NCBI RefSeq assembly: GCF_026283965.1
Contig: NZ_JAPDPD010000013.1
Location: forward strand, 1-64,000
Reading direction: 5' to 3'
Length of the DNA stretch: 64,000 nucleotides
Origin: Dyella subtropica
GTDB taxonomy: Bacteria > Pseudomonadota > Gammaproteobacteria > Xanthomonadales > Rhodanobacteraceae
Both the position numbers and the translations under genes were made by a program. Positions 34,792-43,081 of the stretch are shown here, piece by piece. The notes beneath the pieces were generated by a model. The model made no database searches, was not told the origin of the DNA, and was given only the letters and a program-made list of their open reading frames with translations. Position 1 is the first letter of the stretch; every line of letters starts with the position of its first letter.

Positions 34792-35430
34792 TCAAATAAT
34801 TCCATGCTCTCGGGCATAAGCGACCATGTCGCGATCGTGCTCCAAACCCAGCTTGCGCATCGCCTGGCGCTTCTGGGTACTGACCGTTTTCACGCTGCGA
34901 CTGAGTCGCCCCGCGATCTGGCTGACGGAAAGGCCGCCAACATACAAGCGAAACACTTCCATCTCCCGAGGCGAAGGGAGGGACGCACCGCCGATAGGAT
35001 CAGCATGCTCCGTCAGTTCGAACCGCTCGCGGAAAGAGGCGCTGATAAACGTCTTCTTCGCCGCAACAGCACGCACCGCCTGCACCAGTTCCGTCATCGG
35101 CGACCGCTTATCAGCCAAGCCGGCCGCACCTTGCTGAAGCGCACTCCTCAGGACGCCGACATTGTTCACCATGGTTTGCACGATCACCGGAATACCCGGG
35201 AAACGTGAAGCGAGCATCGCGATCAGCGGAAGTCCGTCACCATGCCGGCTACCGGGCATGGTGAAATCCGTAATGATGACATCGCAAGGACAGCGGCCGA
35301 GTAGATCGATCAATGCGTCGCCATTGCTGGCTTCGCCGACGATTTTGATATCGGATGAACGCTCGAGTACTGCCTGGACACCCGCCAGGACTATGGGGTG
35401 GTCGTCCGCGATGATGACTCGAATCTGCAA
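34792..35430 (-). CDS. LuxR/RcsB-type response regulator (BvgA/EvgA-like)
   Basis: Probable partner of the hybrid kinase just downstream. From TTG 35430 it has 212 residues, the usual length. The receiver has QIRVIIADDHPIVLAGV, phospho-Asp55 in VIITDFTMPGSRHGDG, and a C-terminal LuxR helix-turn-helix, LPSPREMEVFRLYVGGLSVSQIAGRLSRSVKTVSTQKRQAMRKLG. I prefer the TTG because a strong GGAGAGGG site precedes it and family members begin at this point. The ATG at 35589 would add 53 residues without similarity to any domain. Confidence 0.88.
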   Translation of the reverse strand: MQIRVIIADDHPIVLAGVQAVLERSSDIKIVGEASNGDALIDLLGRCPCDVIITDFTMPGSRHGDGLPLIAMLASRFPGIPVIVQTMVNNVGVLRSALQQGAAGLADKRSPMTELVQAVRAVAAKKTFISASFRERFELTEHADPIGGASLPSPREMEVFRLYVGGLSVSQIAGRLSRSVKTVSTQKRQAMRKLGLEHDRDMVAYAREHGII

Positions 35431-35667
35431 ACCACCCTCTCCCACGTGCAGGCTTCCGTGTAGGTCATTCGACCGGTACCACACGTCATCCTCATCTCGT
35501 ATGGCCGGCAGCGGTGCATGCCCATCCGCGTTGCTATCAGCGGCGTCGGCGGCGCAACCATATTCACAGAGAATATTCCTAATTTCCATGGCCTTGCAGA
35601 GTCCGTGTTTGAAAACAGAGGGCTGACGGACAGTAAGTATTGGACACTGAAATGTATATGACCCCAG

Positions 35668-35716
35668 AGATGCTCTGATCGATTCGGCACAGGCCTCATG
35701 GTGTCCAGAAGGCTCC
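35668..35716. repeat. Truncated left end of the nested-palindrome repeat
   Basis: GAGATGCTCTGATCGATTCG followed by CATGGTGTCCAGAAGGCTC matches the left terminus and the base of the first hairpin of the 337-bp element (GGGATGCTCTGATCTATTCC ... CATGACGTCCAGAAGGCCC). No right end is found nearby. The remainder of the gene-free stretch 35431-35891 holds only a possible -10 box CATAAT about 140 bp before fpr. Confidence 0.7.
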
Positions 35717-35891
35717 GCGTGCGCCGACAACAGCCTGCCGGCCAAGTGGTGGCATAATGTGCGCCTGCAGCTGCACCCTCGGGCAGCACTCGTCAGGCAG
35801 CGGCACCCGCCCACTCGCACGAGTCCGACGACCGGTTCATACCAGCCGCCCTGCACTGCAGCTAACCCTGACCTTGAGACGGTAACCACGC

Positions 35892-36668
35892 ATGGTGGCA
35901 TTGGCGACGGAGCACGTGATCGACGTGCACCACTGGAACGACACCCTTTTCAGCTTTCGCACGACGCGCGATCCCGGCTTCCGCTTTGACAGTGGCCAGT
36001 TCGTGATGATGGGGCTGGAAGTGGAGGGGCGTCCGCTGATGCGCGCGTACTCCATCGCCAGCGCCAACTGGGAAGAGCACCTGGAGTTCTTCAGCATCAA
36101 GGTGCCGAACGGGCCACTCACCTCGCGCCTGCAGCACCTCAAGCCCGGCGACCCGGTGATCGTCAGCCGCAAGCCCACCGGTACCCTGGTGCTCAACGAC
36201 CTCAAGCCCGGCAAGCACCTTTACCTGCTGGGCACCGGCACGGGCCTGGCGCCATTCATGAGCATCGTGCGTGATCCGGAGACTTACGAGCGCTTCGACA
36301 AGATTGTGGTGGCCCATGGCGTGCGCCACATCAATGACCTCGCCTATGCCGACAATCTGGAACGCGAACTACCCCAGCACGAATACCTCGGCGAACTGGT
36401 GCGCGAGAAGCTGATCTATTACCCAAGCGTCACGCGCGAACCGTTCCGCAACCGCGGGCGCATCACCGACGCCATCGCCGATGGCCTGATGAGCGAGTCC
36501 ATCGGACTGCCGCCGCTGAACCCGGCAACGGATCGTGTGATGCTGTGCGGCAGCCCGGCCATGCTCGACGATATCTGCGCGCTGCTCGACGGCCGTGGTT
36601 TCCATGCTTCGCCGCGTACGCGCGAGCCGGGCGATTACGTGATCGAACGCGCTTTCGTCGAAAAGTAA
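35892..36668 (+). CDS. fpr: Ferredoxin/flavodoxin--NADP reductase
   Basis: FAD enzyme moving electrons between NADPH and ferredoxin or flavodoxin. The 258-residue length is standard for bacterial subclass I Fpr. It has the FAD motif RAYSIAS, the pyrophosphate-binding stretch RKPTGTLV and NADP-site motifs LLGTGTGLAPFMSIVRD and MLCGSPAMLDD. The C-terminus ends GDYVIERAFVEK, where an aromatic-poor short tail follows the conserved YV(I/V)E. Start ATG 35892. It converges with the kinase-like gene 38 bp further on. Confidence 0.94.
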   Translation: MVALATEHVIDVHHWNDTLFSFRTTRDPGFRFDSGQFVMMGLEVEGRPLMRAYSIASANWEEHLEFFSIKVPNGPLTSRLQHLKPGDPVIVSRKPTGTLVLNDLKPGKHLYLLGTGTGLAPFMSIVRDPETYERFDKIVVAHGVRHINDLAYADNLERELPQHEYLGELVREKLIYYPSVTREPFRNRGRITDAIADGLMSESIGLPPLNPATDRVMLCGSPAMLDDICALLDGRGFHASPRTREPGDYVIERAFVEK

Positions 36669-36706
36669 TCCCGCACCTCACGCGCAGGTAACGACGATCG
36701 CGGAAG

Positions 36707-37396
36707 CTACTGGCGAATGCGCCCCTGCCCTTCGTTGTCCCAGTAGCCGAAGATCTTTCGTGCAACCAGCTTGTACAGCCGCTTGAAGGTAGCCCGCCAC
36801 AGGCGGGCGTGCGGCGCCGGCGTGGCGAGGATCGCGCACTGACGCGCACTCAGCGCCTCGGGGCAATACGTACGTTTGTGCTTGAGCAGGTGGCGCAGAT
36901 CTTCGCGCGCCAGCAAGCGAAACAGGGTGCCCCGACGTCCGCGTGTCCATGCGATCTGGAAATCCACCAACGCCGGCCGGCCGTCCTCACGCACCAACCA
37001 GTTCGGTTCCTTGGCCAGATCGTTATGCACGATGCCACGACGATGCAACACGGCAAGCAGGCGCAGGGCATCGCGGTAATAGGCACGATCGCGCGGCTGC
37101 GCCTGCTGCATCGGTGCACCGGCGATATAGCCGCGCAAGAGCTGACGACCATCCCAGCCCAACAGGGCAGGAACGCCATCCACACCATCGAGCTTGGCCA
37201 GCGCACGCGCCTCGCGTGCCGCCGCGCGGCGCGCGAACGCACGCGCCCACCAGCGCGCAGCGGCCACATCGCGGCGAATGACCGTAACGCCGTCGCGCTG
37301 TGCGATCTCAATGCGCCCCAGTTCGTCGGCCTTGAGCAGAGTGGTGTCGGTGATGTTCACATGGCTTCCGGCAAGCTGCGACAGGGGTAGACTCAC
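36707..37396 (-). CDS. Small protein-kinase-like (RIO/WaaP-type) protein
   Basis: The 229-residue protein resembles a minimal eukaryotic-like or lipopolysaccharide-kinase fold. It has a catalytic loop VHNDLAKEPNWL (H-N-D then Asn), a metal-binding DFQ in ALVDFQIAWT, and a preceding ALRLLAVLHRRGI helix. A glycine-rich loop is not obvious. The C-terminus is strongly basic (FKRLYKLVARKIFG), suggesting membrane or RNA contact. The start is GTG 37396 or GTG 37360. Substrate unknown; a sugar or lipid A core kinase is as likely as a protein kinase. Confidence 0.7.
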   Translation of the reverse strand: MSLPLSQLAGSHVNITDTTLLKADELGRIEIAQRDGVTVIRRDVAAARWWARAFARRAAAREARALAKLDGVDGVPALLGWDGRQLLRGYIAGAPMQQAQPRDRAYYRDALRLLAVLHRRGIVHNDLAKEPNWLVREDGRPALVDFQIAWTRGRRGTLFRLLAREDLRHLLKHKRTYCPEALSARQCAILATPAPHARLWRATFKRLYKLVARKIFGYWDNEGQGRIRQ

Positions 37397-37488
37397 CCGC
37401 GATGTCGCCGTGCGTCTATTGTGGCCGATCCATCAGCCGCCTGCGCCATGCTGTGACCATCAGCGGGACCATCAGGAAGTACATCGCC

Positions 37489-38253
37489 ATGCCTTCGCGC
37501 CTGCCATTGTTGCTCGCCCTGCTGCTGACCGGCGGTGCCGCGCTGTGTCCCGACATGGCCATGGCAGCCTCGCCTGCGCGCGCCGGCTCCGAGTCGTCGC
37601 GTCACGAACATGGCGTACTGGCCGGCCATCGGTACACCATCGATCTGACCCAGGTTCCGCTGGATACCCGCTGGACCCCGTTGCGGCAGGCACTCGACAA
37701 CTACGCCGCCAGCCAACGCAGCGCGTTTCTCGACAAGGTCAAGAACGCCCCGCCAAGCCGTCTACCCGCACCCTGGAAGCTGTCCGTGGATTTCAGCGTG
37801 GCGGCCCACTCGGATCGCTTCGTTAGCGTGGTGGCCTTTGGCGACATCGAGCCCGGCGGCGCGAGCCCGAGCGCCATCATCGACAGCTTCACCTACGACA
37901 CGAAAGCCGAACAGATGATCTCGCTCTCTGATCTGTTCGACGATTTCGCTCCCGCCGAAGCCGCCCTCGCCGCGAATGCGCGCGCGCAGCTGCTGGCCAA
38001 GCTGAAACCCGGAAAACATCACCGTCCACTCGCTTCCGATGCCGCCACGGTGCGCAACGGCACCGAGCCAGGCAAGGAGCGCCTCCGCATGTTCGTGCCG
38101 ATCGTCCGCAAAGATCACCAAGCACACGGACTCAGCCTGATCTTCCCTTCACACCAGGTTGCCGCTGACACCGCCGGCCCGCAGGACGTGGACGTGCCGA
38201 CCGCCGCATTCGCGCGCTGGCTGAAGCCCGAATACCGCGACGCCTTCCACTAA
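37489..38253 (+). CDS. Secreted DUF3298-type protein
   Basis: The 254-residue protein has a signal peptide (LPLLLALLLTGGAALCPDMAMA). Its C-terminal half has SFTYDTKAEQMISLSDLFDD, the pattern of the DUF3298/RsiV-like C-terminal domain. The first half with LSVDFSVAAHSDRFVSVVAFG fits the accompanying DUF4163-like region. In other bacteria RsiV-type domains bind lysozyme or peptidoglycan, but this protein has no anti-sigma part. The ATG at 37489 is preceded by AGGA. The next gene starts 23 bp later. Confidence 0.8.
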   Translation: MPSRLPLLLALLLTGGAALCPDMAMAASPARAGSESSRHEHGVLAGHRYTIDLTQVPLDTRWTPLRQALDNYAASQRSAFLDKVKNAPPSRLPAPWKLSVDFSVAAHSDRFVSVVAFGDIEPGGASPSAIIDSFTYDTKAEQMISLSDLFDDFAPAEAALAANARAQLLAKLKPGKHHRPLASDAATVRNGTEPGKERLRMFVPIVRKDHQAHGLSLIFPSHQVAADTAGPQDVDVPTAAFARWLKPEYRDAFH

Positions 38254-38276
38254 ATATTCTCACTGCCTGGAAAGAC

Positions 38277-38759
38277 ATGGATATCGCCCTCTATGGCCTT
38301 GCCGCCGTACTGATCGTTGCCGGCGTCGCCGGCACCATCCTGCCGGCCTTGCCCGGCATCCCGATGATCTTCGGCGGTATCTGGCTAGTAGCCGCGCTGG
38401 ATAATTACCAGCGCCTCGGACTGTGGTGGCTGCTGATCATCGGTGCGCTGGGCACGCTTGGCGTGATCGTCGACTTTGTCGCCGGCGCGCTCGGCGCCAA
38501 ACGGGTGGGTGCGAGCCAGCTCGCGCTATGGGGCGCCACGCTGGGCACCATCGTCGGGATGTTCTTCGGCCTGCTCGGACTGGCGCTCGGGCCTTTTGTC
38601 GGCGCACTGGCCGGCGAACTGGCCGCAGGCAACAGCGTGTTGCGCTCCACTCACGTCGGAATTGGCACGTGGCTGGGTCTACTGTTTGGCACGCTGATCA
38701 AGCTAGTGATCTCCTTCCTCATGATCGGCCTATTCGGCTTCGCCATGCTGGTGAGCTGA
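38277..38759 (+). CDS. DUF456 membrane protein
   Basis: Unknown function. The 160-residue, very hydrophobic, glycine-rich protein has about four to five helices. It shows the DUF456 pattern AGVAGTILPALPGIPMIFGGIW near the start and the repeated-half GMFFGLLGLALGPFVGALAGEL. Start ATG 38277. It lies 23 bp after the DUF3298 gene and may share its transcript. Confidence 0.85.
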   Translation: MDIALYGLAAVLIVAGVAGTILPALPGIPMIFGGIWLVAALDNYQRLGLWWLLIIGALGTLGVIVDFVAGALGAKRVGASQLALWGATLGTIVGMFFGLLGLALGPFVGALAGELAAGNSVLRSTHVGIGTWLGLLFGTLIKLVISFLMIGLFGFAMLVS

Positions 38760-38858
38760 AAGGCTTCGGCCCTGGAGCGTCGAATGCCGGACCTTCGGCA
38801 CAGGCACTCGGCAGGGTGGGCTTTTACGCTGCGCCGTCTACACAAGGATTTCCACACC

Positions 38859-40634
38859 ATGTCCAAGCGCCTCGCCTTTGTCATCGCAGCCACCCTGGCC
38901 GCAGCCGGTTCCGTGCACGCGCAGCCCAAGGCGCCGGACTGGATCGAGCGCAGCAACGCGAACGCCAAGGCCATGCTCGATGTGATGGCCCGCTTCACGC
39001 CCGAGTCCGCCTCGCAAGTCGGCTTGGCCGGCTACGACGACAAGGTCGCCGACCTCAAGCCGGGTGTGGATGATCGCCAGCGCGCCGCCTTGGTCGAAGC
39101 CAAGGCCAAGTTGCAGAAGCTGCTGGTCGCCGAGAAGGACGCCAATGTGCGGCAAGATCTGCAGATCATGATCAAAGCCGCCGATGAGCAGATCGAAGGC
39201 ATCGACCTCAACCGCAAGTACATGTTGCCCGTACAGGATGTCGGCCAGCTGATCTTCAACGGCGAATTCACCCTGCTGAAGGACGACGTGGATCCCAAGC
39301 GCCGCGCGCTGGCCTTGAACCGCCTCCAGTGTTACGTCGGCAAGACCGCGGGCTGCACACCGATCGTCGAGCTGGCCAAGGCCCAGACTACCGAACGTCT
39401 CGGCAACCAGTCACTGCTGGGCCCGTACAAGGGCGACATCGAACAGAAGTTGTCGAACACGCAAAGCTATGTCGACGGCATCCGCCAGCTGTTCGCCAAG
39501 TACAAGCTGGACAACGCCGATGGCAAAGCCGCGCTGGATGCGCTGGACAGCCAAATGAAGGACTACGACGGTTGGGTGCGCAGCACGGTGATGCCGCGCA
39601 CGCGCGCCGACTTCCGGCTGCCCGAACCACTTTATGCCTACAACCTCAAGCAAGTCGGCATCGACATTCCGCCGCAGGAGTTGATCAAGCAGGCCGAGCT
39701 GGAATTCGTCGAGCTGCGTTCCATGATGCAAGTGATGGCGCCGATCGTGGCGAAGGCCGAAGGCATCAACGCCACCGACTACCGCGACGTGATGAAAGCG
39801 CTGAAGAAGCAGCAGCTGACCAAGGACCAGGTCATGCCCTGGTATCACGAGGTGATCGCCAAGATCGAAGACATCATCCGCCGCGAGCGCATCGTCACCC
39901 TGCCGCAGCGCAAGATGGCGATCCGCATGGCCTCCGATGCCGAGGCTGCCGCCGTACCGGCGCCGCACATGGACCCGCCGCCCTTCATCAACAACAAGGG
40001 CGAGCAAGGCACCTTCGTGCTGACCATGGGCAACCCGTCGGCCAAGACGGGTAGTTCCGATGCCTACGATGACTTCACCTACAAGGCCGCCGCGTGGACA
40101 CTCACCGCGCATGAGGGCCGCCCCGGCCACGAACTGCAGTTCGCCGCGATGGTGGAACGCGGCGTGTCGCTTGCGCGCAGCCTGTTCGCCTTCAACAGCG
40201 TGAACGTGGAAGGCTGGGCACTGTACGCAGAAGCTGAAACGCTGCCGTACGAGCCGCCGGCCGGTCAGTTCGCCGCCTTGCAGGCTCGACTGATGCGTGC
40301 GGCCCGCGCCTATCTCGACCCCATGCTCAATCTAGGCCTGATCACGCGCGAGCGCGCGCACGACATCCTCATCCATGAAGTCGGCCTGTCCGAGGCCATG
40401 GCGCGCCAGGAGCTGGATCGCTATACCTTCAACAGCCCGGGCCAGGCCACGGCCTATTTCTACGGCTATATGCGCCTTCAGCAGCTGCGCCTGGAAACCG
40501 AACTTGCGCTCGGCTCGCGCTTCGACCGCAAAGCCTTCAACGACTTCGTGATCGGCCAGGGCCTGCTGCCGCCGGAACAGTTGGCCGAAGCGGTGCACTC
40601 GCAATTCATCCCGCAGCACACCAAGAAACCGTGA
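38859..40634 (+). CDS. Exported DUF885 family protein (probable metallopeptidase)
   Basis: The 591-residue protein has a signal peptide (MSKRLAFVIAATLAAAGSVHA) and a single long helical DUF885 domain. The family's presumed zinc motif is AHEGRPGHELQFAAM, with a downstream ESLGLxxE-like counterpart in NVEGWALYAEAE and a third helix HEVGLSEAMARQELDRY. Members are annotated as uncharacterised, and the peptidase role rests on the HExxxxH-like motif. The ATG at 38859 follows AAGGA at 38844-38848. It acts in the periplasm. Confidence 0.85.
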   Translation: MSKRLAFVIAATLAAAGSVHAQPKAPDWIERSNANAKAMLDVMARFTPESASQVGLAGYDDKVADLKPGVDDRQRAALVEAKAKLQKLLVAEKDANVRQDLQIMIKAADEQIEGIDLNRKYMLPVQDVGQLIFNGEFTLLKDDVDPKRRALALNRLQCYVGKTAGCTPIVELAKAQTTERLGNQSLLGPYKGDIEQKLSNTQSYVDGIRQLFAKYKLDNADGKAALDALDSQMKDYDGWVRSTVMPRTRADFRLPEPLYAYNLKQVGIDIPPQELIKQAELEFVELRSMMQVMAPIVAKAEGINATDYRDVMKALKKQQLTKDQVMPWYHEVIAKIEDIIRRERIVTLPQRKMAIRMASDAEAAAVPAPHMDPPPFINNKGEQGTFVLTMGNPSAKTGSSDAYDDFTYKAAAWTLTAHEGRPGHELQFAAMVERGVSLARSLFAFNSVNVEGWALYAEAETLPYEPPAGQFAALQARLMRAARAYLDPMLNLGLITRERAHDILIHEVGLSEAMARQELDRYTFNSPGQATAYFYGYMRLQQLRLETELALGSRFDRKAFNDFVIGQGLLPPEQLAEAVHSQFIPQHTKKP

Positions 40635-40693
40635 TCTGCGAACGGACGAGGGCGGCATGCGCCGCTCTCGTCCGCCGCTCTCGTCCGATTCCA

Positions 40694-41053
40694 TCAGCGG
40701 CGACGTTTCGATGCCGGCTTCGTGGGTGGAGCGGCCATGCTGCGTGCCAGCCATTCGGCGAAGACGGGGGTATCGCGCGTAAGCGACGGCGGCAACAGGA
40801 TGTACTGCCGGCTCGGTGCCGCGCCGGGCTTGGCCACGAGACGCGAGGCACCTGCCATAGCCAGCAGCGCAGCCTGATCACCCGGCGCCAACTTCAAAGC
40901 AAGTCCTCGCTCGGTAAGCCAGGCACAAGGACGCTCGGCCATATAAGCCATCAAGCCACCGAACATGGGATGGAAGCGCAAATCGTGCGCCAACCCGAGA
41001 TGCGTGGCGGCATCGTCCAGGTCGCGCCGCAGGGCCTCCAGCGCCGCGCTCAT
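40694..41053 (-). CDS. TfoX N-terminal-domain protein
   Basis: The 119-residue protein matches the TfoX/Sxy N-terminal domain only: LRFHPMFGGLMAYMAERPCAWLTERGLALKLAPGD, then a SRQYILLPPSL segment and a basic tail (KPASKRRR). Full TfoX, which also has a C-terminal helix-hairpin domain, activates competence genes with CRP; single-domain relatives have no known role. The ATG at 41053 overlaps the stop of the hemolysin III gene (ATGA), so the pair is translationally coupled. Confidence 0.85.
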   Translation of the reverse strand: MSAALEALRRDLDDAATHLGLAHDLRFHPMFGGLMAYMAERPCAWLTERGLALKLAPGDQAALLAMAGASRLVAKPGAAPSRQYILLPPSLTRDTPVFAEWLARSMAAPPTKPASKRRR

Positions 41054-41718
41054 GCCGCGGTGTCGGGAATCACGTAAAGCAGCACTGCAAGGTAATGCAG
41101 CACGCTGCCGGCCAGCACGAAGAAGTGCCATATCGCATGGTGATAAGGCATACGCCGCGCCAGATAAAACGGCACACCCAGCGTATAGGCCACACCGCCG
41201 GCAATCAGCAACACCATGCCGCCGGTTTCCAGATGGGCACTGAGCGGTTTGAAGGCGACCATTCCCACCCAGCCCATCGCCACATACAACAGCACGGCGA
41301 ACCGGCGGTAGCGCTTGAGCACGCCCAATTCCAGCGCACTGCCCGCGACAGCCAGCGTCCAGATCGCGCCGAACAGGCTCCAGCCCCAGGCGCCCGGCAG
41401 CGCGACCAGGGTGAATGGCGTATAGGTGCCGGCGATCAGCAGGAAGATCGCGATGTGATCCAGCGTGCGCAGCACGCGCTTGGCCAGCTCACCAGGAATC
41501 GAGTGATAAAGCGTCGAGGCGGTGTAGAGCAGGATCAGTGTGCTGCCGAACACCGCGCTCGACACCACCGCACGCACGTCGCCGACCATCGCCGCATACG
41601 CCACCAGCGTCGCCAACCCAGCGATGCTGAGCAGAATACCGATGCCATGGATGACGCTGCTGGCGAGCTCATCGCCAAAGGCATAGCGCGGAACGGCAGC
41701 GCCAGTGGTGGCGGACAT
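41050..41718 (-). CDS. Hemolysin III family (PAQR) membrane protein
   Basis: The 222-residue inner-membrane protein has seven helices and the PAQR motifs: ELASSVIHGIG (first His), STLYHSIP, LDHIAIFLLIAGTYTPF and, near the end, RMPYHHAIWHFFVLAGSVLHY. The conserved histidines may bind zinc, as in adiponectin receptors. The name hemolysin III is historical. The start is ATG 41718. It is the first gene of a two-gene operon with the TfoX-N gene. Confidence 0.9.
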   Translation of the reverse strand: MSATTGAAVPRYAFGDELASSVIHGIGILLSIAGLATLVAYAAMVGDVRAVVSSAVFGSTLILLYTASTLYHSIPGELAKRVLRTLDHIAIFLLIAGTYTPFTLVALPGAWGWSLFGAIWTLAVAGSALELGVLKRYRRFAVLLYVAMGWVGMVAFKPLSAHLETGGMVLLIAGGVAYTLGVPFYLARRMPYHHAIWHFFVLAGSVLHYLAVLLYVIPDTAA

Positions 41719-41793
41719 GGGTATTCCTCAAGGAAACGGGGGCGCCAGTTGACGCTCCCGTCACCTTACCTGCGCCGCCTGCGATTGCATACT

Positions 41794-42130
41794 CTAGGGA
41801 TGCTCTGATCTATTCCACGTACCCGGCATGACGTCCAGAAGGCCCGCAGGGTGTGGTGCGTGGCACCGGGCAGACTGGCCGTCTGTTCAAGCCGCGCGGC
41901 GCAGCCTGCGGGCCTTCTGGACGTCACCCCATCATTCAATTCAACACGTTGGGGCTGCCCTGGATGCGCGCAGCGCTTCGCCCCAGCGGCTCGACAGACA
42001 GCCAGTCTTCCTTCCTCGCTCCTCAGAGCCGAGTCCATCCATGGACTCTCCCCGCGTGCGCCGCTGCGACAAACCGCTGCGCGCATACAGGGCGGTGACG
42101 GGTGCGCGGAATAGATCAGAGCATCCCTAG
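41794..42130. repeat. Complete 337-bp nested-palindrome element (MITE-like)
   Basis: The 23-bp terminal inverted repeats are perfect (41794-41816 and 42108-42130; outer part CTAGGGATGCTCTGATC). Inside are two hairpins: 22-bp perfect arms 41829-41850 with 41905-41926, and 19-bp arms 41958-41976 with 42075-42093 (one mismatch). The loops contain GACTGGCCGTCTGTTCAAG (41873-41891) and its near reverse complement CTCGACAGACAGCCAGTC (41991-42008). There is no credible protein. No clear target duplication flanks it. Relatives lie at 1-235, 24489-24560 and 35668-35716. Confidence 0.92.
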
Positions 42131-42142
42131 CGAACGGCACTG

Positions 42143-42571
42143 CTATTCGATGATGAAGGCGCCAAACGCAATGCCCAGGTTCCAGCCCTCGCCCGTGCCG
42201 CTCAACGCCAACGACACATTGCCCTTGGTCAGCACCTGGGCGGCAGCCGACTTCTCCGCGCCGGCATGCACCTGCGCGTTGGCGTAATGGCCCTTGATCT
42301 CACTGACGCTGGACACGCCGGTGAACTTGCCGACGCCGTCGGTAATCTTGCTCTTGCCGAAGGTCAGCCCGCCGCCCTTGACGCGAATCCTCACGTGCAT
42401 GCTCTGCCCATTGTCGCAGTGGACAGTGCCCGTGCCCGTCGCGGTCTGGTAGAACACCGACCAGCCGACCAGCTGGAAATTCATCTTGCAGGAGATGTCG
42501 GCCGCTGTTGCCGGTGCCGGCATCGCCAGCCATGCCACTGCCAACACAACGCCACCCAGCCGCTTCCACAT
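42143..42571 (-). CDS. Small secreted protein of unknown function
   Basis: The 142-residue protein has a signal peptide (MWKRLGGVVLAVAWLAMPAPATAA) and a glycine-rich, probably beta-stranded mature domain. Features are ISCKMNFQLVG, GTVHCDNGQSM (two Cys that could form a disulfide), GGGLTFGKSKITDG, EIKGHYANAQVHAG and a final GIAFGAFIIE. I know this pattern only as a conserved hypothetical. The ATG at 42571 follows GGAGG. The structured repeat lies 12 bp beyond its stop codon. Confidence 0.75.
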   Translation of the reverse strand: MWKRLGGVVLAVAWLAMPAPATAADISCKMNFQLVGWSVFYQTATGTGTVHCDNGQSMHVRIRVKGGGLTFGKSKITDGVGKFTGVSSVSEIKGHYANAQVHAGAEKSAAAQVLTKGNVSLALSGTGEGWNLGIAFGAFIIE

Positions 42572-42680
42572 GATCGCTCTGCCTCCACCGATGCATGCCG
42601 GCGTATGCCGGACCGCACGATTGTGGCAAGAAAGCATCAACTTGAGAGCCTGTTCACGATTCCCGCGTGATTCGCGTTCA

Positions 42681-42813
42681 GCCGTGAACGCCTCATTCAC
42701 GCGCCTTGAACGCCGCCGAAAGGTGTTACCGCGTAGCTTGAATATTCCGGGCATCACCCTCTCTCCCCGATGCCCGGCCTATTCAGCCCCGCCCCCTGTG
42801 CGGGGCTTTTTTT
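42681..42813 (+). ncRNA. Candidate small RNA with C-rich loops
   Basis: Three consecutive hairpins occur. The first is 42683-42688 with 42696-42701 (loop CGCCTCA). The second is a perfect 9-bp stem 42747-42755 with 42769-42777, whose 13-nt loop is ACCCTCTCTCCCC. The third is a strong intrinsic terminator 42786-42792 with 42800-42806, loop CCCCTGT, followed by seven T. No sense coding gene lies upstream on this strand, so the terminator needs another transcript. C-rich loops next to a terminator recall sX13-type RNAs of Xanthomonadaceae. The 5' end is not resolved. Confidence 0.5.
42786..42813 (+). terminator. Strong intrinsic terminator without an upstream sense gene
   Basis: GCCCCGC-CCCCTGT-GCGGGGC followed by TTTTTTT. 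It would end the candidate RNA at 42681-42813. The rest of the gap to the stress-protein gene (42814-43081) shows nothing I can name. Confidence 0.9.
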
Positions 42814-43081
42814 GTCCCGGGCCTAACCGCATCCAACGACCGCGGGTCAAGAGCCGGTCCTCGCTGTCAGCATGGACCGCTGCGACTCAACCCATGGGCC
42901 GGATCCGTTTGCCCGCATGTCTGCGTCATCACTCGGTTGCGTATGGACCGTACACGTCCTCGTTCCTCAAAGCCTGCGTCGTCCATGGCGCCTCCCTGCG
43001 CAAACAGCTCCCGGCACGGGCTATGCGGACGATAAGGACTGGCTCTAAGCTGGAACCGGCTTGGCGAACAGGAGCGACCCG

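Noticed and set aside
35431-35589. N-terminal extension of the LuxR-type regulator from ATG 35589
   Set aside because: The added residues match no domain, and a strong ribosome site with a TTG at 35430 gives the standard family length.
41828-42114. Small open frames of 80-100 codons inside the 337-bp repeat
   Set aside because: They follow from the palindromic repeat sequence, have no ribosome site and are not shared in frame by the other copy.
41794-42130. Integron attC-like site
   Set aside because: Hairpin structure with variable sequence suggested attC, but arms are near-perfect and long, there is no R-box/L-box core with extrahelical bases, and no cassette genes or integrase are adjacent.
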